Below are positions 28,422 to 40,800 of a DNA stretch of 64,000 bases, piece after piece. A program made the position numbers and the translations under genes. Source of the stretch: Edaphochlamys debaryana (Eukaryota > Chlorophyta > Chlorophyceae > Chlamydomonadales); assembly GCA_016858145.1 (NCBI GenBank), contig JAEHOE010000023.1:62001-126000 (forward strand), given 5' to 3'. The notes under the pieces were generated by a model, which was given only the letters and a program-made list of their open reading frames with translations, made no database searches and was not told the DNA's origin. The first letter of the stretch is position 1. Each line of letters begins with the position of its first letter.

Positions 28422-29365
28422 TCACCGCAGCGCCAGGTCACACACCAGCTCCCCCGGGAACACGGAGATGGCGGGGTACGCCTCGTCCCCGCCCCGCCAC
28501 GGCGCCGACCCCGCCTCCCGGCCGTTGACCGCAAAGGTGACTCGGCGGCTGTCGAAGCACAGCGTGGCGGTGACCCTGTCGCCCTGCGTGTAGGTGGCGC
28601 GGCTCATGGCCTGGGGGTGGGGAGGGGAAGGAAAGGTGATTGGGAGGGGCTGAGGAGGGGCTGAGGATTCAGGATAGAGGGATCGAGAAGAGGGGTAGCA
28701 GCGAAGGGGCTGGTGAGACGCAGTGTCGGGGAGGTGTGTGTAGACGGCTCGTGATTGTGATGCATAGGCATGAGCAGGGCGGCGTGGGCACACGGGGCGG
28801 AAGCGGCCGCTGCGAGGGGGTAGGTGAGGGGGCCGAGCAGGTTCGCTGCAGAGGCGTCCCCTGGGCCCTCAAGTGCTCACCTTGGCGGGGTAGATGAAGC
28901 CCGCACCGCCGTACGAGACGTATCCGCTCGACAAGTAATCGGGGGTCATGTACTCCTGGATAACAGGGGTCAGAGCGGTCTAAGCAGCCACCAATCCAGA
29001 CAAAGTTTAAGGGGTGCAACAAGTGTGGCCTCTCGTCAGCCTACATCGGCGGCAAGCGCACCTGCCGCGGCTTCTCCATGAAGCCCACCGCCGTACGAAC
29101 GCCTACAGACACAAGGGGTCGGGAGCTGAGTGTTTGGAGTGTAGCAGGGCGCCGGGTGGGGCCTCGGGGGACCAGGTTGGAGGGTTGGAGGGTGGGCCCC
29201 ACCTTTCGTGGGCATCGCCACCTCGAAAGTTTTCTTGCCCGGCCCCTTGATTGGCTGCTCAGTTGTGATTGTGCACGGCCCCTTCAGCGCGGGAGTGAGT
29301 TGCAGTTGGGCATTGCTGCCGCGACTGGCGACAGAGACGCCCGCGCGGTTTGCAAACTTGAGCAT
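28422..29365 (-). CDS. Minimal SPRY (B30.2-type) domain protein
   Basis: Four exons (29365-29203, 29102-29062, 28955-28881, 28610-28422) give 155 residues in phase, about the size of one SPRY domain. Recognisable features are GPGKKTFEVAMPTKG, VRTAVGFMEKPRQEYM, the G-Y-Y-G-G segment SSGYVSYGGAGFIYPAK, the GDRVTATLCFDSRRVTFAVNG block (the 'G-D-V-G--D---------F--NG' core) and EAYPAISVFPGE near the end. SPRY domains are protein-interaction modules of ubiquitin ligases, RNA helicases and ion channels; here the domain appears alone. ATG at 29365 was chosen because MLKFANRAGVS starts the domain with no usable upstream exon. The gene is head-to-head with the thioredoxin-like gene, 309 bases between starts. 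Confidence 0.7.
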
Positions 29366-29674
29366 TTGGTTGATACCTTGTGCTTTGCCTAGAGCAATGA
29401 TCAAAAGACGCGTAACGCTGCACGCTGAATGAAGCTGTCGCCAATCCGGCCATCGCTCTTCATGCACGCCAGCGTCGATCACCGCGAGCAGTAGATTATT
29501 CACTATCACAAACATCAGCGTGTATAGCTGCTTGACCACATCTTCAGGCACGGGCAGCCATCTCCATTCTTGCCGGCAAGAATCGCGCGGCGGACGCAAC
29601 CCACCCGCTGCGCATCTAGGCACAGCTCACACCCACTTAGGAGAAACCGGCGATGAGCACGTAGCGCGGGCATC
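29366..29674. promoter_or_regulatory. Divergent promoter between the SPRY and thioredoxin-like genes
   Basis: 309 bases lie between two oppositely directed start codons. Base composition is clearly less GC-rich than in the exons. Reading frames across it are open only by chance on the - strand. Confidence 0.45.
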
Positions 29675-31332
29675 ATGGCCGGGCTGCCCTTCCTGTGGCC
29701 CTCCCGCCCGCTCTCGCCGCCGACCTCCACCATGGAGGCAGACGGGGCCTTCAAGCAGGTGAGCCCCGGGGTGCCACAGCAGGAGCGGTTACTGGCGTCT
29801 GAAAGAGTCTGTAAGCATACGGGGGTATAGAGGTGGGGCCTCAGGGCGCCTGGGGAGGGGGCAGCGGGAGCGCCAGCGGGAGCGTCAGCGGCCGCAGCGG
29901 CGAGGCAGGGCTGCAGCACAGCCCATCGAGAGGATGGCCTGCAGAGTCCCTGCGGCACGTTTCAACGGATCAGCTTCCGCTGATGAGGTCCACGAGTTCT
30001 GGATCGCTCGTTCGATTAGCTCATTGCGAGATGCTCAAGCCCGCGGCTGCAACCTGAGGGGATTGACGCCGTGGGTAGAGGCGTCGGGGCGGAGAGCCGG
30101 AGCAACCCGACGTCGCCCGAGGGCGCCCGCACGTAGGCACACGAAGCCGGAGGCACTGAGCGCCTGTTTTAGTACAGGAGGGCTACCGGTAGTTCGTACA
30201 GAGACCCCCCGGGCCGCCCCGCCCTTTCCCCTCCACCCCCGGCCTGCCTGCAGCCCCTGCCAAAGGAGAAGCCCGCTATGATCTCGGCAAACATGGCAGG
30301 CCTCCGCACCGACGACCAGTTCTACGACTTCCTGCACGAAAACCGCAGCAAAACGGTACGGCACGGGATGCCTGTAAGGCGTGACATGAGTTGCAGAGAT
30401 AGGGAGCGCTGTGTGGTAGGTGGGCTCGGAAACGGGGCTCAGCTGGAGCTGGGGTGGCCCGGATTTGGTGTTCCGCACCCAGCCGCACCCTTGCGTAATG
30501 GCCTGACGGCTCCCCTCCCCTCCCCGCGGCCCCTGTGTGCAGGCGGTGGTGCAGTTCGGGGCGACCTGGTGGGGCGGGGCGGGGGGGCGGTGGCCTCCGG
30601 GGCGAGTGAGGCTGAGAACTGGATAGCGGAAGCTGGCGGCCCGATCCGTGGAAAGCCACCCATCGCCATGACGCGAGCCCGCCCCTCACCCCGCCACCCG
30701 CAGGTGCACCAAGTGCGCCGAGTTCTTCCCCACATGGTTCCAGCTCAGCAAGGAGGTGCGTGCGACAACCGGGGCTCCTGAGGGGAGCATGCGAATCGGC
30801 GTGCCCTCGCTCCCCTGCCGGGCTTGACGCGCTTTGCGCCCCAGGCAGTGTGTGCTCAACAGCGCCCCCGTGGCCCCCTGCCCCGCCTTAACCCCTCCCC
30901 CCGCAGCACCCCCAACTCAAGTACGCGGTGGCTCAGGTGGACACACTGCAGGAGGCCATCAAGGTGGGGGGTCACATGCTGTAGGGGGTCGCTTGCTGTA
31001 GGGGGTCGCCCGCTGTGGAGAGGCTGAACGGGCAGGGGCCCTTGCAAGCACCGGCGCTAAACGGGGCCCGCGAGCGCAGGCACCACTGGCGGTTACAAGA
31101 GCAGGAGTGGAGTCCCTCTGGCCCCCTCGACCTCCGCCCCGCCCCTGTGCAACCCCTCCCAACCCCTCCCACCCCACACCCCACACGCCCTGGCCCCCTC
31201 TCTTCCCACCCCCAACAGGGTGTCAAGTACTCCCCCACGTTCCACGTCTACCGCAACGGCCGTGTGGTGGACCGCGTGCTGGGCAAGGAGCCCCAGCGCC
31301 TGGCGGACCACCTGTGGCTGCACAGTGACTGA
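29675..31332 (+). CDS. Thioredoxin-like protein with an atypical WCTKC site
   Basis: Six exons (29675-29758, 30254-30355, 30543-30568, 30704-30755, 30907-30963, 31219-31332) join to 144 residues. The fold is thioredoxin: AVVQFGATWCTKC places the redox pair at Cys72 and Cys75, and the cis-proline is Pro113 in KYSPTFHVYRNG. The usual WCGPC is replaced by WCTKC, similar to the WCRKC-type plastid thioredoxin-like proteins of plants, so redox potential and partners probably differ from classical thioredoxins. There is no clear transit peptide, though MAGLPFLWPSRPLSPPTS could act as one. Exon 3 is only 26 nt and its donor splits the codon of the active-site Trp. ATG 29675 was preferred to the in-frame ATG at 29732. 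Function as a disulfide oxidoreductase is inferred from the motif. Confidence 0.82.
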
Positions 31333-31540
31333 GCCGGAGGGGGAAGGGAGGGGAGGAAGCAAGCTTCTGCGCTGTGAATCTGTTGCACGGAGTGCGGGTA
31401 CCGGTGAGGTGACTCGCGGCAGGAGGAGGGTGCGGAGCTCCCGCACACTGCGATGCGGCGGCTGAGCTCGGCCGGGTTGGCCCCTGGCGCGCTGGCGAGG
31501 CCGGGCGGAGCGGCAGCGGTCCTGTACTGCGGATACGTCA

Positions 31541-31562
31541 GGCTGCACAGCGACTGAGCCGG
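31541..31562 (+). repeat. Duplicate of the thioredoxin gene's stop-codon region
   Basis: Twenty-two bases here match 31316-31337, which covers the last codons and TGA of the thioredoxin-like gene, with one mismatch and an offset of 225. The following G-rich sequences are also similar. It looks like a small local duplication. Confidence 0.6.
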
Positions 31563-31987
31563 GAGGGGGGAGAGAGGGGGCGGCCCACGGCTGGCGCAGG
31601 AAGTGCCACGCAGCGCGGCGGCGGAGCTGGGCGGGTGTGCGTGCTGGTGGCCTCAGCCACAGCAGTTTGCTTTGCCGTCTTGCGCACGTACCCGTCAAGC
31701 CGCGAGGCAGCTGAGGCCGACGGCGGAGGGGGCGGCGCTTCTCAGCAAGCGGCTTGGTGCGGGTGTTGGTGATGGTAGGAGAGGAGGGGGCAGGGGTGCA
31801 CGTGGAGCGCCAGCGCCACTGCGGCGGAATTGACGCTGCTGGTGCGGGTAGCGGGGGAGCGTACGGGTGCTCGGGATAGCCCAGCGGTGGAGGACAGGAG
31901 GGGGCGATGCACGATGCGTGCTGGAACTGGCGGCACAGTCGGCGGGGAGTTCTGTGCTCGCAGGGGCCGGCACAGTCGGCGGGGAGG

Positions 31988-32034
31988 CGGTGGGACGCAG
32001 CAGCTGAAGGCTTGGGTACGGGAGGAGTGGATGG
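31988..32034 (+). repeat. 47-base direct repeat, copy 1
   Basis: It matches 32238-32284 at 45 of 47 positions, exactly 250 bases apart; shared core GGGACGCAGCAGCTGAAGG. The flanks are unrelated on both sides. Confidence 0.85.
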
Positions 32035-32237
32035 GGAGACCGTACCGGTATGCATACGGACGGCGGCACAGAGTTGGAACAGGTTGAACTGAGGCCGAGG
32101 CTGGTGAGGACGTCAGGAGAATGCGAGATGACGAGAGTGAGAGCGACCTCTTACTGCAGGAACTATGCAATCAGTGCCTCCTGGAAAGGCCTCCGTGCCG
32201 TGAGCGGTGAGCGCGGGGGGGCAGTGGGGTATGCGCT

Positions 32238-32284
32238 CGGTGGGACGCAGCAGCTGAAGGCTTGGGTGCGGGAGGACTGGATGG
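32238..32284 (+). repeat. 47-base direct repeat, copy 2
   Basis: Second copy of the segment at 31988-32034, with two substitutions. Confidence 0.85.
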
Positions 32285-34844
32285 CCGAGTGGATGGGCGA
32301 TGTGTCGACGCCGGCCGACGGGCCGAGCCATAGCCGGGTTTGCTCAGGATTGAACACGCTTCGACAGCTTGACTGGTTTGCGGGAGTCTTGGGTCGAAGG
32401 GTCGCTGCGGGCACGGCTGGAGCTGATCGCGCCATTCCGCCTCGAGGCCGAGCATACCGCCCAGACGCGGAGACGCGTAGCCTTTTACAGCGACGGCGTG
32501 ATAGCTTCAAGTACAAGCTCCAGCCATGGTCAAAGCCCGCTCACGCTCGTGACACATGGTCAAGTCTCTAAATGCCCTCTTCTTTACACGCTATCAGGAG
32601 GGGACGCAGAACGAGAACGGTTACGGGATTGCGCGGTTGCCGCGCGCCTGGTCAGGTCACCCGCTGGCGTCGCTGGAATACTCCACGCTGCAACCATGGC
32701 TCAGCCCCCCTCCGCCGACAAGGAGCTGGATCTTGCAGCCTGACGGCAGGCGAGAGCCTGCTGCAAGACTCAGTATCAAGGTATGGAGGAGGGGGGCTGC
32801 CCGGGTGGGGCATGACACCCCGTGTCAGCCTTCTGCCTCTTGCAACCCCCGCTCATGATCAAGCCTTCTCTTGCAACCCCCCTTGAGTGAAGCTGAGCCC
32901 CGTCGTGAGAGTCTGCAAGCTCCGCATATCCTCCCTCCGCTCGCCCGAGTAGGTCTTGAGCCAGGCGGCCGTCGGCTAAATGACTGACGAAGCCAGGCGA
33001 CTGAGTGTCGCCGGCACCCTTTATGGGTGGGGCTCTGCCCGCGTCCCAGCGGTTGGACCGCGCACTGCGTATCGAACCGTATCCCACCCGTTCCAGATCA
33101 GGTATGCGCTTTTGTTGGTGCGGGTCGGAGGCCTCGGGACATTGTCATGGGGTGGAACGGGCTGCCTGTCTTGTGGGATCTGTTCCCCCGAGCCACCAGT
33201 TCAGCCGCCCTGCACGTGCTGCTGCCCCGTCCCTTGCCTACTCCGCAGGGAGCCTGCACTCGTGCACGCCTCAACGCAGGCACGCCTCATCCGCGATGCG
33301 CGCGGTCTCGGGCGGCATAGGCGCATGGCAGGTGGGGATGGGGTTGGGCTATCGGGCGGATGTGGGACAGGAGTCACGTGCAGCCGTGGGGGGCGAGCCC
33401 GTCAGGCGGCAAGAAGGGTGCCAATGCGAACTTGGGTAGATGATTCCAGGAACCCTGGAGACCTCTCCTTTTCATAGCGCTTGGGTAATGCCGGAGGCAC
33501 AACAGGCACAGTGCTAGCGGCAAGGTCGGAGGTAGGCTGGCGGTAGGCGCTGGTAGCCCACGGTGCTGTTTGGCTGTCCTTGCACGCAGGCATGGCACGG
33601 CCTCAAGGGCGACTGGGCTTTCCTGATCACTGACAGCACGTGGCGACTTAACCGGCGGTGAGTCGCCGCGGGCCGCCGACCGGCTGATTGGGTTTTAGAT
33701 GGCGCTTGCGTCGGCGCGGTTTTACAGTAGCGTGCGGATGACGTGAAGCAAGCAACGGAGGCCCTCTTTCTTGGACGAGGTCAATGCTGACTGCCGAGTC
33801 CGTTGAGGCCCCTGTGAGCTTGGGAGGATGGACATGCTTCCTCAGTAAGGGACTCAGTCATGCAGCTCCGCGTGATGCCGTACGCAACGTCCAGCATGAC
33901 GTGTTGACGCCCCCACATCGTATAAGACGCAGCCCAATCCACTTCTTGCCTTATTCCGACACAAGTACTTGAGCACTGCACTCACGACGAGAAGTAGCCA
34001 GGTCGAGCTCCAGCCATCCACCACATGCCAACGTGCCTCGCCCGCTCCTAACCTAGCCTAGTTGTGCGATAGCTGCGGGGCATCCCTCGACGTTTTGTAA
34101 GTCGCTCCTCAGCGTCCTCACTGGTGCGGGCGCGAGGGGGCTCCCCGGACTGGCGACTACTGCCTCCACGGGACACTGCTCATCCACACTGGCAACTGGC
34201 ACACTGCTAACTCTGCGCCTTATCTTGGCCGTTTCCGCAGACTTACTGTACGCAGCAGTCATCGAGTCCGCGGCCTGACGGTGAGCGTCGCGGGGGTGAT
34301 GGGTAGCACATACAACATGCCGACATGGCCACGCAGAACCTTACAACTTTACAGGGAACAAGGCATTTTAGACCACGGGTTCTAAGCGATACAACGCGGT
34401 GGTGCTAGCCCGGTCGCGCGTTCGGTTTTCGCGCGGTTTTCGCGGCTACGGCCAACTCGCGATGCCTCTAAATACCAGTAGTTCCATTGGATTGCCTCTG
34501 GATTTCGACTCATAGCAGATGGTGCTGACAGCCTATCCATTGTCCGGGCTCCCCATCCGTCGGCCCCATCTCACCCCACGGCACCCGTCCTGCCACCTCG
34601 CAGCCCAACAACCATGGGCGGCGGCCAGCGCCACGACAGGCCAGAGCGCCACGCCCTGTCGACTTCTGTCAGCATCAAGCAGTGTGCAGCGATCGCAGCA
34701 GCATGCTTGCTGATGCTTGCCAGCACGGCACCGCAGCTGGCTGAGGCTGTCCACACCGAGGAGAAAGAGGTACGGTATGCGTAATAAGCGGCAGAGCGAG
34801 CCAGTCCTTACGGTGCACAGCCTCTCTCCTCCACCTGTGGCAGC

Positions 34845-37800
34845 ATGCAGCCCATGTTCATCGTTGCACTTGCTTGTACCGCACTTCTGCTTCAAACCCA
34901 TCACGGGTTTGCGTCCGCCCTTGCCGCCTTCCAGGAGCAAAGCACCCTCGACCAAGCCAAGACTTGGGCTAAAGGGCTCAAGGACATCTACAGCTTCAAG
35001 GACGCCGCCACCATGACGCTGAAGAAGAAGGGCTACATGAAGTGCAGCATCAAGGGTGCGTAGTGTGGGCGCAATGCAGGCGGGCGGCGGGTACGGGGTT
35101 GCATTGGCCACGCCTTGGGTTGCCTTGGGACCCACTTGCACGTGCAATCACTTGAGCGGAGGGAGGGCCTCAGTTCCGCCCCGTCCCGCCGCCCCCACCT
35201 GCCTCCCTCCTGTCCCCACCAATCACCCGCACAGACAACCGCGACCTCAAGTCGGGCGAGTTCAACGACAAGCTCAAGGAGAAGTACGTCGACGGCAAGA
35301 AGATCCTGGAGAACTTCCTCCCGCGCGGCCTCAACGGCAAGGCCCTGGAGCGCTCCATGATGCGAGTGTTCAACAACGACCAGGCCTTCGTGGGCGTGTT
35401 CAAGGTGGGCGGGTGGTTGGCGGTTGGCGGTTTGGTAGTTGCCGTGCGCACCCCCCGGGCCCCCTAACTTGCCCAGCGCTCTATTTGATGTCGTGCCGCC
35501 CTCCCCCTTATCGTAACCCCCCCAGTACCTGTGGTGCTATTGGAACATGGAGCTGGGCGACGTGAAGGACCCCGGCGAGGCGGTCAAGTCCTGCATGGAC
35601 AAGGACGAGGCCGAGAGCTACCCCCCCTACGCGCCCTGGGCCTACCACTACTACATGCTGAGCCAGCCCGAAAAGGACTGCCTCAACCGCTACCTCAAGT
35701 TCGAGGACACCCTCCAGGCGCTCGAGGTACGGGCGTGCGTGCATGCGTCAAAGCCAGCTTGATCTGGCTAGCTTCCGCTTCCCCCTGCCCCTAGCAGGCC
35801 GGGGCCTGGCCGTGCTGGGCCGGGGCAGCATGCAGTGCAGCACTTGACATGGCACTGCTTGTCGTGCCAAGCTACCCCCCGCTTGCTGTTGAGGCTCTCT
35901 GTTATGGACACCCCCGCCGCTGACCTTCCTGTAAATCTTGCTTCTTGCCTCTGCTGCGCCCCCCCCCAGCACTCGGCCGGCAGCATCTTCGTGCTCAACA
36001 ACCTGATCAAGCGCGTGGTGGTGACCGGCGGAGTCGGCAACGGCCCTCTGGACACGGCCATCGAGGCCATATCGGGCCTGTCCGAGAAAGTCTGGTGAGC
36101 CAGGGCCGCACTGAAGTTGCGGGGCAGCGGTAGCAGGTGGTAGTCCCCGGGGCTCGGGCCCACCCGGCCCGATCCAGGCCCAGGGTACAAACGGCCTCGG
36201 GCGGCTGCCCCAACTCCGCTGCCCTGACGTTTGTTCCTCCCGCCTCGCCCGCAGCGGTGGCGACGTGCTGACCCCCCTGAGCGAGGAGGAGCTGTTCGAC
36301 ATCGACTCCCTAACCAAGTCTGTGCCGTGCGGCAGCGGCGTCAGCAAGCTCAAGGCGCCCAAGAACGCCGCCGAGCTGTTTGAGCCCAAGGCCCCCGGCT
36401 GCATGTCCCAGGTTGTGGGCTACCTGAACAAGGTCGTCAACCGAGTCCAGGTAAGCATGCGCTGAATGGCATCGCTGGGTAGTGGCTCCCGGGCGGGGCC
36501 GGGTGCTCGGCTTGCATTATTGCGTTCCGGAGGCCTCACCTTTGCTGTCCGTCCCTGCTGCGTCTGCGCTCTTCTCCACTCCTCCGCTCAGGACATTCTC
36601 AAGACCGCCGGCAACACGCTGAAGAACTTCCCGGCCACCAAGCCCGCCGGACGTGGCGCAACCGTGGTGAACAAGTGAGGCTGCGCGCAGCTGACCGGGG
36701 GGGTGGGGCGTGGCGTGCCGCTATGCCACAGACCTTTTCGGTCGAGCAAACCCACATCAACGTGTCTCCCCGTGCCCCCCGTGTGCCGCAACCCCCTGCG
36801 CAGGATCCTCGCCATCCCGGGCAAGGCCGTCAGCACCACCGAGAAGGTGCTCAAGAAGATGTGCCCGCTGGCCAAGAAGTTCGACACGGCCAACAAGAAG
36901 TGGGTTGGGGGCGCTTGTGTGGTGGCACATGCTTGCGGATCCTGGTTATGTCCGTCACAATTCGCACCACTTCCCGCTCTCATCACCCTTTCCTCTATCA
37001 TCTACCCTGCCCCCCAGGTGGCGCAAGTTCGTGATCAAGTTCGACGAGGTCTACCTCCAGGCAAGCGCACGGGCACCGGAGCGCACAGGCACGGGCCCTG
37101 CCTACCCCCACCTCACCCCACCTGTCACCCCTGTCTTGCCCCTCGACCTGACTTGCGTGCTGCCCCCTCTGCCCCCCCCCCCACACCTCCCCCCCAGAAC
37201 ATGGAGGAGCTGGCCATGCCCGTGGTGGACTTCGCCATCGCCCTCTACGGCCGCCATCTGTGGCAGGCCGCCAACACGCGCTTCAGCTTCCAGGACCAGA
37301 CCCTGATGGAGTACTGCGCCGTGCGCCCCGAGTACGCGGCCGGCATCGGCAAACTCAAGGAGGAGGGGGGCGCCAGGCGCCGCCTGCTGACGGAGCCGGA
37401 CGACTGGCTCGACCAGGACCTCGAAGACTTTGTCGCCACGGCCTCTCGCTCCCTGCTCATGCTCAACGCCACCAGCGCTGACCCCAGCGCTCCCGCCAGC
37501 CCCAGCGCCGCCCGGCGGCGCATGATCACCACCATGAACTCGTGCCCGGCGGCGGAGCAGCTCAGCAGCACCGTGGGCACCGCCTCCACCTTCTACCAGA
37601 ACGCCCTGGCGGTCCCCGTCATGGAGGTCTACAAGGTGGCGGGCGAGGCCAAGAAGGTGCTCGACGGCCTGACCCCCTGGCTGGACGTGAGTGAAGCGGG
37701 CGGGCGGGTGCGGGCTGGCATGCGCCAGCTCTGTGTGAGGTGCAGCAGCAGGTTGGGCTCGGTGGGTTGCACGCTAAAAACGAGCCTCTTGTTGACAATG

Positions 37801-40800
37801 CTCGCGCTCAGGCTCTGGAGGACATTAGCGACGCCATCAAGTCGGCCTTTGGCTCCATCCAATGGCTTCTGGACCTCATGGTGAGCGGCGGACGGGGAAT
37901 GTGGCCGGGAGCAGCGGCTTTGGGTTTGCAGGCGGGGCGCTGGTTACCAAGCCTGGTGCTCCCACGGCTCCCACGGCTGAGTGGACCCTACCTCGCGCCC
38001 CCCCCCCCCATCCCACAGGGCACTCTGGCGGACGTCATCTCGTCTGTCATTGATTCTATCCCGGGTCTGCGCCAGCTGCTGGACCTGTTGGACGAGCTGA
38101 TGACTAAGGCCATCGGCAGTCCTGGAGGGTGCGTTCGTACTCACGGCTTGATTGCTCCGTGCACCCCTCCCAGCCGGCCCCCCTCCTCAACCCAGTTCGC
38201 TCCCCCTCCCTGTGTGTCCCACCATGACACCCGCAGGCATTTCTTCCATGCTCCACCTCAACCCCAAGCTCTCCATGGGCTACATCGAGAATATGATCGC
38301 CGAGCAGGTAACGGGCCATGGCCCTTGGGCCCGTCGCTGGTTGCTTGTCACAAGCACACGTGCACCCGGCTAACCAGTCTCTCCCGCACCCTCCCGTTGC
38401 CCCGCAGTTCTCCAAGGCCCTCGGCCTGGATGAGTGGATCAAGATCTTCAAGGTGAGTTTGGCAATCGGCATCTGAGGTGGTGTGCGCATGATGCAGGAG
38501 GGGCGCTTGCGGCGTCGCTTGGGCTCTGGCACTGAGGTTCTTGGAGTCAGTCGAGGCGCAGCGCGGGTTCTGCCCCTGACGCTCTCGCGCTTCACCTCAC
38601 ACAGTACGGTACCCACCTCTCCGCCACAGGTCCCGACAACTTCCTGAAGGGCATCATGTTCAACCCGCTTATGGGCCTGTTTGAGGAGTGAGCGGGCGTG
38701 GGCTTCATGGGGCGCATAGCTGGGGCGCCCCTTGAGCTGTTGATCCCTCACCCTCCTGCCTGTCGTGAGGCTCCCCTTCCCGCTTCCCCCTTCCCCCTGC
38801 CCTCGTCCCATTCAGCGTGAGCAACCTCAAGGTCTGCTCCATGCAGCTGCTGGGCGGCCACGACTTCGCCGAGTTCCAGGCGCAGAGCGGCCTGGACTGC
38901 AACGCCATCCTGCTCAAGGGCATCCTGTCGGTGGGTGCATGCAAGTGCATTTCAACGCGTGGGCCCTCTCAGGCGCCGGCTCCTCCTCAGTGCCCCGTGC
39001 TCCGGCTATCCCGGCGGCCTTGCCCTCACCCACTTCCCCTACCTGTTCTCCTGCGCAGATGCGGCCGTTCAGGACCCAGGAGGAGCTGGACAAGGTGAAG
39101 CGCTTCCTCAACATGAAGGAGCTCTACAAGCAGGTCGCCGACATCCAGGTGGGCGCGCGCCGGTGGTTGGCTTGGCCTGGGCACGGCGGGGTTGGCTGAC
39201 GTCGGGGGCTGCCGTGGGGCCGTGGTGCGTGGCCTGGGCTGGGCGTGGGAGTGGCTCGCCAGCCTCCGCTCGCCAGCCTGCCTGTGTTCCTCAGGGCTCA
39301 ACGAGCGCTCAACTGACGCACCGACCTTGCTACCTCCTGCAGGTGTGCACGGCCCAGGCGCTGTCTGACATGGGCGTTTCCCAGGACAAGATCACGTACC
39401 AGACGCACGGCTACATCGGCGAGGAGGCCAAGTTCACCTGCCCGCTCGGCACGCTGCCGGTGGTCAAGGACGCCAGCTTCAGCTGCTTCGTGGCGGGCCA
39501 GAGCTGCAGCGGGGACCTGTCGGGCCAGTACCGCTTCCCTTGCGGCGATGACCTCAACCGCCTCACCGGGCGCGTCAGGTGAGGTGGACTGCGCCTGCGG
39601 TGCGCGGGTGGCAAGGCGCCCGTTGCTGAACCCGCCACATCACACCCCCCGTGGCTTTCCTTTAACAGCAACCCCGACGGCAAGACCTTTACGTGCCAGA
39701 TGACGTCTGGCACACGGGCCTTCGACGAGGCAAGTTTGGGAGCACAAGTCCGCATCCTTGCTGCGCGGGCTGAGCAGGCTGAGCACATGTCTTGATCATT
39801 CCCTTGCCGTGTCACGGCCGCAGGTTGGCAACCCCGGCAGCTACGGTTACAGGGGCGACTGTGAGTGTCCCACGCGGGGCACGGTATGGCGTACGACTGC
39901 ATGCGTACGGCATCTGTACGGCACCATCGCCTGCGCATCCCACTCACCCCGCTTGCTGCCCCGTGCAGGCTGCCCCCGTGTCACCGACACCTTCCTGGAC
40001 GGCCAGCCCAACCATCCCACCCTGCGCTTCAGCGCTGGTAGGCAGTCGCATGCCCGGCTGGCCTTGACGTACCACGGACCATGTGCCCGCCTCCCTGCCA
40101 CTCACGCGCGCCTTTCTTTCTCCGTCTCGCAGAATACGTTTGCGTCGCGTAGGTCACGGGGGCTCAGGGAGTTCGTGGGAACTGGAGAAGCTGGGGAGCT
40201 AGCTAGCTTTAACCCCGCGTCGTCACACCTAGCTGCATGCCCAACGTGTTCCCCCCGCGCACGGCCCGCCCGCAGTGACTACACCACTCTCGACTTCCTG
40301 CCGGCGCTCATCGAGCTCTCGGGCAGCGTGTCCGCCATCCCCACCATCAACCCCTGGGCCACGCACCCCATCTCTCAGCGCTCGATGCTCAAGCTGGATG
40401 CCAACGCCATGAACGCCAATATCGCCGCCAACAAGGTAAATCACGATGGCGCAAGGCCCGAGCTTACGGCACATGATGCCTAGCCCTTGCGGCCCCCAAG
40501 TCCGCCGACCCGCTCACCTACGCGTTCGGTCTGCTGCAGGGCCGCGACTGCCAGCGGGGCGCCGCCGTCAAGATCGACTACCTGTCGCAGGTGCGTACGG
40601 CAGCGGTCAGCGGTTACGGCCCCGAGCCCGGGGTCCACACCCTGCGATTGGCACCCCGGCCAGCCTCGCGGCGGAACCCGGTGGCCCCCCGGACCACCGG
40701 CCTCGTCGTTGACTCCCATCTCCTCCCTCCGCCCCCCGTCCCCCGCCTCATCACCCCCGCCCCTCGCAGCCCGAGCCCTGCTTCACCAGCTGGGCCACGG

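Larger units (their letters stand above)
31333..34844. other. 3.5-kb non-coding, repeat-bearing interval
   Basis: No exon with coding-like third positions is supported up to the region just before the giant gene. It contains a partial copy of the thioredoxin gene's end, a duplicated 47-base segment, and GC-poorer DNA from about 33,600 to 34,500. The only + strand TGTAA noted is at 34096-34100, too far away to be a confident signal for the upstream gene. It may hold degenerate mobile elements. A second possible first exon of the giant gene lies at 34614-34769. Confidence 0.5.

Noticed and set aside
26884..29365. One gene joining the SPRY exons to the low-complexity exons
   Set aside because: Only an AAAG acceptor near 27978 keeps phase, the joined linker has weak codon bias, and the downstream part starts like a transit peptide. 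Kept as two genes with the caveat stated.
33600..33670. Hairpin (GGCGACT...AGTCGCC at 33642-33667) as a terminator or RNA gene
   Set aside because: A 7-base stem with a 12-base loop is common by chance in GC-rich DNA, and no RNA family is recognised. A 15-base identity to 63802-63816 next to it was also judged too short to call a repeat.
31333..34600. Protein-coding gene or intact transposon in the 3.5-kb gap
   Set aside because: Open frames are short, third-position bias is absent, and no transposase, reverse transcriptase, long terminal repeat or inverted repeat was recognised.
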